From positions 1 through 5,547 of the forward strand of contig JAUPTR010000297.1 of assembly GCA_030917985.1 (NCBI GenBank): a stretch of DNA of 5,547 nucleotides, given 5' to 3'. The position numbers and the translations under genes were made by a program. Under the pieces are notes generated by a model, which ran no database searches, was not told the origin of the DNA, and worked only from the letters and a program-made list of their open reading frames with translations. Position 1 is the stretch's first letter. Each line of letters starts with the position of its first letter. The stretch comes from Pseudomonadota bacterium (lineage in GTDB: Bacteria; Pseudomonadota; Gammaproteobacteria; Burkholderiales; SCOH01). This document shows positions 1 to 5,531 of the stretch, in pieces.

Positions 1-224
1 GGGTTGCCATTTGCGGAACATCCATCCCCCGGATAGGAGCCATACTTCTCATAAAAGGTATTCGATGCAGCCACAATCTTGTTGTACTGGGCCGCCAGAT
101 TTTTTACCTTGGCACTGTCGATCAGGTCTTTGCCCTTGAAAGCCATGCCCAGAATCAGGCCAATCACCACCAGCACAATCGCCAGTTCCACCAGGGTAAA
201 ACCCGTTTGACGCGGTTTCATCAT
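1..224 (-). CDS. Type IV prepilin / pseudopilin, N-terminal part (cut by left window edge)
   Basis: This is the first 74 codons of a class III signal-peptide protein, running off the left edge. The short basic leader MMKPRQTG ends in Gly and is followed by the prepilin peptidase site and the hydrophobic helix FTLVELAIVLVVIGLILGMA, with Phe at mature +1 and the conserved Glu at +5. After the helix comes an amphipathic stretch (KDLIDSAKVKNLAAQYNKIV) and then NTFYEKYGSYPGDGC, typical of the alpha-1 helix entering the globular head. Two adjacent ATGs (222-224 and 219-221) are possible; GAGGAG at 231-236 is 6 nt from the first, which I chose. The family is exported by a type IV pilus or type II secretion-like machine and polymerises in the inner membrane. 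The sigma-54 promoter upstream suggests an abundant, regulated pilin. Whether it is a major pilin or a pseudopilin cannot be decided without the C-terminus. Confidence 0.9.
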   Translation of the reverse strand, partial: MMKPRQTGFTLVELAIVLVVIGLILGMAFKGKDLIDSAKVKNLAAQYNKIVAASNTFYEKYGSYPGDGCSANGN

Positions 225-230
225 TTGCCA

Positions 231-236
231 CTCCTC
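231..236 (-). promoter_or_regulatory. Ribosome binding site of the left prepilin gene
   Basis: GAGGAG on the minus strand, 6 nt before the ATG at 222-224 and 9 nt before the second ATG. It is a strong Shine-Dalgarno match and supports a start at this ATG pair. Confidence 0.75.
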
Positions 237-287
237 TGTCATTCGATTTACAAGCCATCGGCGTTGACGGCTACCTGAGAGAGGTAA

Positions 288-303
288 TGCAATCTCCGTG
301 CCA
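288..303 (-). promoter_or_regulatory. Sigma-54 (-24/-12) promoter of the left prepilin gene
   Basis: The minus strand reads TGGCACGGAGATTGCA, matching the RpoN consensus TGGCACG-N4-TTGCA at every conserved position, including the invariant GG and GC with correct spacing. Transcription would start near 277, giving a leader of about 50 nt before the ATG at 224. pilA genes of the PilS/PilR type use the same promoter class. A sigma-54 promoter needs an ATP-dependent enhancer-binding activator; none is encoded here. An AT-rich tract at 305-329 lies directly upstream and could help DNA bending. Confidence 0.85.
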
Positions 304-412
304 CAATATCATTATTTACTTATTTATTAGCCGGGGCAGCAAATGGGCGACCGATCCGGCCTGGCAACATGGGCGTCAAGCGGGTGACGGCCATATACGG
401 CAGGCAGAAAAC

Positions 413-446
413 GTCGGGATTTCGCCAGCCGTGTCGAAATCCCGAC
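413..446. repeat. Perfect 12-bp inverted repeat between the divergent genes
   Basis: GTCGGGATTTCG (413-424) and its exact reverse complement CGAAATCCCGAC (435-446) flank a 10-nt spacer. No T-tract follows on the plus strand and only a short TTTTC on the minus strand, and no gene ends here, so a terminator is unlikely. The centre is about 150 bp upstream of the predicted sigma-54 start near 277, in the usual range for an upstream activator site of an NtrC-family regulator. It is also about 57 bp upstream of the kinase start, so it could equally be an operator for that gene. The symmetry is seen; the role is inferred. Confidence 0.6.
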
Positions 447-502
447 AAGCAGGATGGCTTCTGCCTATATTGACTCTGCCTCTTTGACTCTTTCATACCG
501 CC

Positions 503-2185
503 TTGAAACGATTTTTTTCCAATCCACCAGCCCATGGCCAGCACTGGCTGACACTGGCAATGCTCGCCCCGCTGCACGGCGTGCTGCTTGCCACGCCCGC
601 ATCGCTGGCGGGCAAAGCCCTGTTTCTGGCACATGTCGGCCTGTTCCTGTTATGGCAACCGCTGGTTAGTGCAGAACGCGAGCTTTCCTGGCGCGAGAGT
701 GCCACCGGCCTGTTGATGGCGGGAGTGGTCGGGTGGTTTCTTAACTGGTGGTTGCTGGCATTCTGGCTGGCGGGGCTGCTGGCCTTGTTTGGCGGCCGGC
801 AACTGGTTGCACGGCAAACAGACTGGTTTCGCAGCCTGCTGCTGTTTTATCTGCTGGGCACGCTGCTGCTGTGGGTGGGGCCGCATATGGCGCACGAGCA
901 ACCCGGCAATGGCGTTGCCAGCATTCCGCTCTACCTGTTGCCCTGCCTGGTGTTGCTCGGCGGGCTGTTACACGGCAAGCGGCAGCAACTGCTGCATGAA
1001 CGTGCACTCGATTTTGTATACAGCCTGCTGCTGTTTTTGCTGCTCACCTTTATCCTGCTGGGCAGCATTGCCTATAGCCTGGCCTGGCAAACCAGCTATT
1101 TTTCTGCGCTGATGCAAACGGTGCTGATCGCTGGCACTGCCATTCTGGCGCTGAGCTGGTTATGGCGGCCCCACGCGGGTTTTCATGGCATCAGCCTGCT
1201 TTTTTCCAGTTATCTGCTGAGCCTCGGTTCGCCTTTTGAAGCCTGGATCAGCAACCTTGCCAGTCTGGCGCGCAGGGAGTCGGATGCGGAAAGTTTTCTC
1301 AAACTGGCCTGTCATGAGCTGAACCAGCTGGATTGGGTTATCGGCGCGCGCTGGGCCAGCGATACCCAGCAAGGCATGATTGGCCGCGAAACCGGGCACA
1401 GCGCAGATTTCTGCTTTCCACCACTGAACCTGACCTTGTTCAGCCATGGCAATCTGAGCCCCACCCTGCTCTTGCACGGCAAACTGCTGACACAGGTGTT
1501 AAGCGAATATTATCTGGCCAAACGCCGCGAGCAGACGCTCCGCGCCAATGCCTATACCCAGGCCATACACGAGACTGGCGCCCGGCTGACGCACGACATC
1601 AAGAACCTGCTGCAGATACTCAAAACACTGTGCTCAGTGACAGCAGCAGAACAATCGGACGACCCGCAAGCGCTGGCAGAACTGGTGCGGCGCCAGCTTC
1701 CGCAAATCACCCAGCGGCTGGAAGACACACTGCACAAGCTCAAGTCTCCGGCCGAAACAACCGTTGAACTGGCACCGGCAAATTTGTGGTTTGCACAACT
1801 GCAACATCGCTATCAACACCAGAAAATCGACTTCAGCATCAGCAAAATGCGCGATGCCGACAGCGTGCCTACCGCAACCTTTGACTGTATTGCCGACAAC
1901 CTGCTGCAGAACGCGCTCGACAAGCGCAACCGCGAACCCGGCATAGCAATCAGGCTGAGTCTGTTCTGGCGCAACGGCATTTGTCTGGAAATCTGCGATA
2001 CCGGCAGCGCCATCCGCGACGAAATTGCGGGCACCGTACTCTCAAGCCCGGTGCCTTCCGACAACGGGCTTGGCGTTGGCCTGTATCAGGCGCGCCAGCT
2101 GGCGCAACAACAGGGCTATCGGCTGGAGATGCAGGAGAACCGCAATGGATCGGTACGTTTTGGCATTATCCAGAACCCGGTCTGA
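503..2185 (+). CDS. Polytopic membrane sensor histidine kinase, HDxKN type
   Basis: A 560-residue predicted inner-membrane sensor kinase. Residues about 15-225 form roughly seven or eight hydrophobic segments. Residues about 245-340 are a soluble linker or degenerate sensor region, shorter than a full GAF domain. The phospho-acceptor box is LTHDIKN with His364. The ATPase part shows an N-box (DNLLQNALDK, Asn470), a G1 box (CDTGS, Asp499) and a G2 box (NGLGVGLYQARQLA, 521-534). The HDxKN box resembles PrsK-type kinases rather than the common HExR(N/T)P type. The in-frame stop at 485-487 leaves TTG at 503 as the first usable start; it gives the basic tip MKRFF before the first membrane segment but has no clear Shine-Dalgarno. 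ATG at 560 is the alternative and would cut into that segment. The gene is divergent from a sigma-54-driven pilin and convergent with a pseudopilin (6-bp gap). No response regulator is visible, so its partner lies elsewhere. The role is probably pilus regulation, by context. Confidence 0.85.
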   Translation: MKRFFSNPPAHGQHWLTLAMLAPLHGVLLATPASLAGKALFLAHVGLFLLWQPLVSAERELSWRESATGLLMAGVVGWFLNWWLLAFWLAGLLALFGGRQLVARQTDWFRSLLLFYLLGTLLLWVGPHMAHEQPGNGVASIPLYLLPCLVLLGGLLHGKRQQLLHERALDFVYSLLLFLLLTFILLGSIAYSLAWQTSYFSALMQTVLIAGTAILALSWLWRPHAGFHGISLLFSSYLLSLGSPFEAWISNLASLARRESDAESFLKLACHELNQLDWVIGARWASDTQQGMIGRETGHSADFCFPPLNLTLFSHGNLSPTLLLHGKLLTQVLSEYYLAKRREQTLRANAYTQAIHETGARLTHDIKNLLQILKTLCSVTAAEQSDDPQALAELVRRQLPQITQRLEDTLHKLKSPAETTVELAPANLWFAQLQHRYQHQKIDFSISKMRDADSVPTATFDCIADNLLQNALDKRNREPGIAIRLSLFWRNGICLEICDTGSAIRDEIAGTVLSSPVPSDNGLGVGLYQARQLAQQQGYRLEMQENRNGSVRFGIIQNPV

Positions 2186-2191
2186 AGCGGA

Positions 2192-2899
2192 TCAGGGCAA
2201 ACGGCCCGCCGCAATCAACTTGTTGAACACCAGATTACGCGGCACCCAGACAAGCAGGTCGTCGTATGGGCTGTTGGGTTGGGTTGCAGTATTGCTGTGA
2301 TCGACAAAATCGGTGTCACCATCACTATTTTCGGCCTCGTCCGCATCGGCGCTGGCCGCCAGCTGCGAGCCATCGCTGCCCCACGCACCATCTGCGTGGC
2401 GGCCATGAGAAACAATCACGGCCGCAACTTCATTGCTATTCGTAAGACTGGTAGCTGCTGTTGCATCGGTATAAATCTCGACCGTGCCATTGGTGGTGAT
2501 GGTTGGCGGCACCGCAAAGTTGCTGGTCACCCGGTAGCTGAACCGATGCCCCCAGGCATCAGCCTCTTTCAGCCCCAGCGCACGCCAGGGCAACACGCCC
2601 GACTCGGTAGCCACCGTTGCACAGCCCCCCGCCCGCTCGAGGCCGGCGTTGGCATTGGTGGTGTTGAGTGCAGGGTCAGCCGGGCAAGGCAAACGGCCAT
2701 TGGCCACCAGAAAACCAAACAAGGCCTCCCGCGCCTCATCCATTTGCCTGCGGGTATCCATAATCGACTTTTGCTCTTGCTGCGCAGCAAGCGGCCCCAT
2801 CAGCGCAACCAGCAACAGGCTGACAACAACCAGCACGATGGCGAGTTCAACCAGGGTGAAGCCACCCTTGAAAAATGGACGATGTTTTCGGTAGATCAT
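2192..2899 (-). CDS. Pseudopilin with class III signal peptide and LPCP/LPW-type head domain
   Basis: A 235-residue prepilin-like protein. The leader MIYRKHRPFFKGG is cleaved after Gly13, and the mature protein begins FTLVELAIVLVVVSLLLVAL with Glu at +5. A helix continues to about residue 66 (RRQMDEAREALFGFLVANG). The head then shows RLPCP (69-73), a second Cys93 that may pair with Cys72, GVLPWRALGL (101-110), a GHRFSYRV strand (117-124), VAAVIVSHG (158-166), an acidic DEAENSDGDTDFV stretch (187-199) and PYDDLLVWV (211-219), ending AGRLP. I recognise this head from uncharacterised prepilin-type proteins of proteobacteria but know no assigned gene name. The ATG overlaps the stop of the upstream large pseudopilin gene (ATGA), and GAGG lies 5 nt before it, so the two are translationally coupled and probably made in fixed proportion. 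Likely a minor pilin or pseudopilin in the inner membrane/periplasm. Confidence 0.88.
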   Translation of the reverse strand: MIYRKHRPFFKGGFTLVELAIVLVVVSLLLVALMGPLAAQQEQKSIMDTRRQMDEAREALFGFLVANGRLPCPADPALNTTNANAGLERAGGCATVATESGVLPWRALGLKEADAWGHRFSYRVTSNFAVPPTITTNGTVEIYTDATAATSLTNSNEVAAVIVSHGRHADGAWGSDGSQLAASADADEAENSDGDTDFVDHSNTATQPNSPYDDLLVWVPRNLVFNKLIAAGRLP

Positions 2900-4275
2900 G
2901 GCAACCTCGGAACGGTGGCAACGGCATCATTAAATGATGTGGCCGGTGATGCTGGGCGGCGGGCGAACACGGAATCCTGTGCGGAACTATTTTGATCTTC
3001 CAGATAGTTGTTCTCATTGCGCTTGTGTGCATTGGTAAGCCGCTGCTGGCCTGCTGCAGGCAATGCAGCGCCACTGACAATGATGACCGCACGTTTTCCG
3101 CCAACCGCTGCAGCGGGAGGATTATTGACGGCCAGGCTGCCGACACAACCCACCACTTCGCCGGCACAAGCAGGTGCAACTGCGTAGAAAACAAACTCGC
3201 GCCAGGCATTTTGCTGAAACCAATAGTCAGGGGCGCCTTTTAGAAATACAGAATCCGCATACCAAACCGGCGAATTCGAAGGCGCCGAGGGAATTCGTCC
3301 AAACGGCACACTACCTGGCAAACCGAGATCCGCCAGACAGGTGGCACTCACATCCCCTGCCCCGAGGCATCCATCGTTAGTAATCGCCGCAGGAGCAGGA
3401 ATCCTGCCACTTGATGCCGCCAGAAAATAAGACTCAACAGCCTGCGCCACATCACCTGCAACGCGCTTAACCATGCCCGACAAGATTTCATCGCGGGAAA
3501 TAGTCACAATCCGGTCATTGACCACATCACGATCTTTTATGCGGATCGGCCCCATAATGAAGCCATTATTGGCGTCATCATTAACAAAATTGGCATTGTC
3601 TTCGACGTTACATCCAGCTGTACCCCAACAATCCAGATAATGCGCTTCGGTCAGATAGTTGGCGGCAGTACGATTTTGCTGAAGATTGTTATTTCTGCGA
3701 ATCGGTGCCCCCGGCGCAATGATCACGGCAACGGCACCCGTTCCATTTTCAGCCGGCGATGCCGCGCGATGCAAAAAACCCATGCGATCACTTAAACGAA
3801 CGGTAATCTGACCAAATGCCGTGTCTGGATTGAGTGGGCCGGCAGGGGGTGTCAAGCGAGCCTGATTCCTGAAACGTACTGAGCGGGCATACCACAAGCG
3901 CTCACCACTACCGTCACGAAGGTCAGGCAAGCCTAATGTTTTCCAAGGTAGGCGGCCAAGCGCGGCGGGCGGGCAACTGGCGCTGGCGGTGCCAATATAC
4001 GGATCACTCAGTGGGCGCAAATCGGGACACGGCAATTCGCCCGGCCGCGCTACAGGTGTATTACTGGTTGTTCCGTCTCCCTGACGCCAGGCCCAACCTA
4101 GCAACGCGGCCTTCGCCTGAGCCAACGCAGCCGCCGTGATCGCCTCTTTTCTGGCATCGCCCATACGCTGGCTAAACAGCGCAGTCAACCCGGCAGCCAT
4201 GGCCACCATCAGAATTATCAGCCCCACCAGCAACACGGCACCACGCTGCCTTGCTTGTTTATACATTTTTGCCAT
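2896..4275 (-). CDS. Large GspK/PilX-like pseudopilin with a probable duplicated head domain
   Basis: Read from ATG 4273-4275 this encodes 459 residues; GGAAG 7 nt upstream supports that start over an in-frame TTG at 4306-4308. The leader MAKMYKQARQRG is cleaved before AVLLVGLIILMVAMAAGLTA; +5 is Val, not Glu, as in GspK and PilX, which sit at the tip or act as minor components. A helix to about residue 65 precedes two similar modules. Module 1: LPCP (81-84), GRLPWKTLGL (107-116), GERLWYA (124-130), AVAVIIAPGA (181-190), DNANFV (226-231), NDRIVTI (253-259). Module 2: GRIPAP (290-295), PVWYADS (336-342), FVFYAV (361-366), AVIIVSGA (396-403), NNYLED (422-427), FNDAVATV (448-455). The smaller pseudopilin encoded just downstream has this module once. 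Eight Cys residues (83, 101, 216, 222, 303, 313, 370, 377) could form disulfides in the periplasm. The length exceeds usual GspK (about 300-330) because of the second module. radC lies 47 bp upstream and may be co-transcribed. Confidence 0.82.
   Translation of the reverse strand: MAKMYKQARQRGAVLLVGLIILMVAMAAGLTALFSQRMGDARKEAITAAALAQAKAALLGWAWRQGDGTTSNTPVARPGELPCPDLRPLSDPYIGTASASCPPAALGRLPWKTLGLPDLRDGSGERLWYARSVRFRNQARLTPPAGPLNPDTAFGQITVRLSDRMGFLHRAASPAENGTGAVAVIIAPGAPIRRNNNLQQNRTAANYLTEAHYLDCWGTAGCNVEDNANFVNDDANNGFIMGPIRIKDRDVVNDRIVTISRDEILSGMVKRVAGDVAQAVESYFLAASSGRIPAPAAITNDGCLGAGDVSATCLADLGLPGSVPFGRIPSAPSNSPVWYADSVFLKGAPDYWFQQNAWREFVFYAVAPACAGEVVGCVGSLAVNNPPAAAVGGKRAVIIVSGAALPAAGQQRLTNAHKRNENNYLEDQNSSAQDSVFARRPASPATSFNDAVATVPRLP
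2905..2908 (-). promoter_or_regulatory. Ribosome binding site of the smaller pseudopilin, inside the upstream gene
   Basis: GAGG on the minus strand, 5 nt before the ATG at 2897-2899. It lies within the last codons of the upstream large pseudopilin gene, whose TGA (2896-2898) overlaps this ATG, consistent with coupled reinitiation. Confidence 0.6.
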
Positions 4276-4282
4276 CCATCTG

Positions 4283-4287
4283 CTTCC
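4283..4287 (-). promoter_or_regulatory. Ribosome binding site fixing the start of the large pseudopilin
   Basis: GGAAG on the minus strand, 7 nt before ATG 4273-4275. It favours this ATG over the upstream in-frame TTG (4306-4308), and the resulting short basic leader is the right length for a class III signal peptide. Confidence 0.6.
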
Positions 4288-4322
4288 GGACACCCTGAAG
4301 CGCAGCAAACTTCATACCAGGC

Positions 4323-4997
4323 CTATAGCAAGCGATGCTCGGCAAACGAAAATATCTGATCGGCACCCACCACAAAATGATCAAGCACCCTTACCTCTAC
4401 CAGATCAAGCGCCTGTTTCAGCGCCCGCGTAAGGTGCTCATCGGCCTGGCTGGCCTCGGCCACCCCACTTGGATGGTTATGCGCAAAAATGATGGCTGCG
4501 GCATTGTGGAACAGCGCGCGTTTGACAACCTCTCGGGGAAAAACACTGGTCTGGGTCAGGGTGCCGCGAAACAGGTCCTCGGATGCGATCAGACGGTTCT
4601 GCGCGTCAAGAAAGATCGCAACAAAAACCTCATGCCCCAATGGGCGGAGCTTAAGCTGCAGATAATGCCTGACCGCGTTGGGCGAATTGAACACATCCCC
4701 CCGCACCAGCTTTTCCCCCAGCGCACGTCGGGCCAGCTCCACCACGGCCTGTAGCTGAACATATTTGGCAGGCCCCATACCCGGCACGGCACAAAACTCG
4801 GATTCCGATGCCGCAATCAAATGGTTCAGGCCACCAAACCGGCCCAACAACTCACGCGCCAGATCAACCGCACTCTTGCCGACAATACCGGTACGCAGGA
4901 ATATCGCCAGCAACTCCGCATCCGACAACGCCTCGGCCCCGCGCTGCACCAGCTTCTCTCGCGGTCGCTCTGCTGCCGGCCAGTCGGAAATTGCCAT
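4323..4997 (-). CDS. radC: RadC-family JAB/MPN+ domain protein
   Basis: A complete 224-residue RadC, the family's normal length. The N-terminus MAISDWPAAERPREKL and then ALSDAELLAIFLRTG are typical. A helix-hairpin-helix-like segment lies at about 68-91 (VPGMGPAKYVQLQAV). The C-terminal JAB/MPN+ domain has the metal-site pattern intact: Glu123 (GHEVF), His173 and His175 in HNHPSG, and Asp186 (H-x-H-x10-D). The start at ATG 4995-4997 matches the family N-terminus, with GGGAG 8 nt upstream; an in-frame TTG at 5010-5012 would add five residues and is less likely. The family was long called a DNA repair protein, but a direct repair role is not well established, and its predicted metalloprotease-like activity has no known substrate. 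It precedes the pseudopilin pair on the same strand by 47 bp, more likely chance linkage or read-through than functional partnership. Confidence 0.96.
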   Translation of the reverse strand: MAISDWPAAERPREKLVQRGAEALSDAELLAIFLRTGIVGKSAVDLARELLGRFGGLNHLIAASESEFCAVPGMGPAKYVQLQAVVELARRALGEKLVRGDVFNSPNAVRHYLQLKLRPLGHEVFVAIFLDAQNRLIASEDLFRGTLTQTSVFPREVVKRALFHNAAAIIFAHNHPSGVAEASQADEHLTRALKQALDLVEVRVLDHFVVGADQIFSFAEHRLL

Positions 4998-5005
4998 GAG
5001 GGGGG

Positions 5006-5010
5006 CTCCC
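5006..5010 (-). promoter_or_regulatory. Probable ribosome binding site of radC
   Basis: GGGAG on the minus strand, 8 nt before ATG 4995-4997. It is a moderate match that, with the family N-terminus, decides the start over the TTG at 5010-5012. Confidence 0.5.
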
Positions 5011-5078
5011 AAGCCAGATCAACACAAATAGAGACAAGCACCAAGTGCTCGCCATGCCATCCCATAACACCACAATGG

Positions 5079-5108
5079 GTTAAACGAATGCTGAATGCAA
5101 AGTGTCAA
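5079..5108 (-). promoter_or_regulatory. Candidate sigma-70 promoter of radC
   Basis: On the minus strand a full -35 match TTGACA (5103-5108) is followed after 18 nt by TTTAAC (5079-5084), which fits the -10 consensus at four of six positions. Transcription would begin near 5072, giving a leader of about 75 nt. The -35 lies in the outgoing arm of the adjacent hairpin. The -35 is strong and the -10 weak, so this is tentative. Confidence 0.35.
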
Positions 5109-5138
5109 CGGGGGCGTTTAGCCCCCGTTGATAACACT
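5101..5138 (-). terminator. Strong hairpin, probable terminator of the right-hand Ig-like gene
   Basis: CAACGGGGGC (5106-5115) and GCCCCCGTTG (5121-5130) form a perfect 10-bp GC-rich stem with a 5-nt loop. Outer AGTGT (5101-5105) and ACACT (5134-5138) can extend it past a 3-nt bulge. It lies about 70 bp after the stop of the minus-strand Ig-like gene and before radC, as expected for a terminator. There is no good T-tract (ACACTTTGC follows on the minus strand), so termination may be inefficient or need Rho. It could instead be a stabilising 3' hairpin or a regulatory element for radC. Confidence 0.55.
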
Positions 5139-5200
5139 TCACATCTGCACATCCGGCTTTAACCAGAAACAGCCGTCAAACCTCTACCGTCAAATCAGCA

Positions 5201-5531
5201 TCAATTGTACGGAGACGCAGGTAGACGACAGGTAGGACTCACATCATCCTTTACCGGCAACAAGCGGAACACCTTGTCATTAATGGCCTCTGTGCCAGCT
5301 ACGGTGCTACGTGCACGAATACGGACCACATGCCACAGTGCACTGGATTTTGGATAGACATAGGTAAACGTAGCCTTGCCATCCACACCGGTTGTCACAG
5401 TTGCAGGCACCGAACCGGCGTTAGCTGCTGAAGGTTGAATGCTCCCAGAATACTTGTCAGTCGCATCCGCACTAGCCATTCGGACATATGTACTGCCAAT
5501 GAGCGCACTCCACTTACCTGCGCCACTTGGC
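5201..5531 (-). CDS. C-terminal fragment of an Ig-like (Big_1-type) surface protein
   Basis: Reads open from the right edge to TGA 5201-5203, giving about 109 residues. The reading frame continues upstream of an internal Met (ATG 5477-5479) without a ribosome binding site, so this is the tail of a longer protein rather than a small gene. The sequence has a bacterial Ig-like group 1 pattern: ATVTTGVDGKATFTYVYPKS (turn then beta strands), HVVRIRARSTVAGTEA, then FRLLPVKDDV and the ending RLPASPYN. Large secreted or surface proteins of proteobacteria with repeated Big_1 domains often end in a similar Pro-Ser-Pro-Tyr segment. Such domains act as beta-sandwich spacers in adhesins. I cannot tell the length, number of domains, or attachment mode. 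Bases from 5532 onward are adapter, so the true upstream codons are missing. A pilus-related role is only suggested by the neighbours. Confidence 0.6.

Noticed and set aside
305..329. IHF site in the AT-rich tract next to the sigma-54 promoter
   Set aside because: TATCA followed by AT-rich bases is only a partial match to the IHF consensus with wrong spacing, and the tract abuts the -24 element instead of lying midway to the putative activator site. Kept only as an AT-rich tract.
287..487. Small plus-strand open frame in the divergent intergenic region
   Set aside because: It overlaps the sigma-54 promoter and the inverted repeat, lacks a ribosome binding site and has no protein-like features.
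470..498. Sigma-70-like promoter for the kinase (TTGACT then TCATAC at 17 nt)
   Set aside because: The -10 match is poor, and transcription would start at or after the TTG start codon.
2279..2995. Open plus-strand frame of about 238 codons opposite the two pseudopilins
   Set aside because: It is antisense to two well-supported prepilin genes, has no recognisable motif and a Cys/Arg/His-rich composition typical of an opposite-strand shadow.
4276..4308. Longer large-pseudopilin start at TTG 4306-4308
   Set aside because: It would lengthen the leader by 11 residues; ATG 4273-4275 has a good Shine-Dalgarno and gives a normal class III leader.
4998..5012. Longer RadC start at TTG 5010-5012
   Set aside because: The RadC family normally starts at the Met of MAISDWP; ATG 4995-4997 has an acceptable ribosome binding site.
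5154..5175. Small hairpin CGGCT/AGCCG after the Ig-like gene
   Set aside because: A 5-bp stem with a 12-nt loop is too weak beside the 10-bp hairpin at 5106-5130.
5173..5194. Direct repeat CCGTCAAA (5173-5180 and 5187-5194)
   Set aside because: Only two copies of 8 bp, easily due to chance; no flanking structure suggests an attachment or regulatory site.
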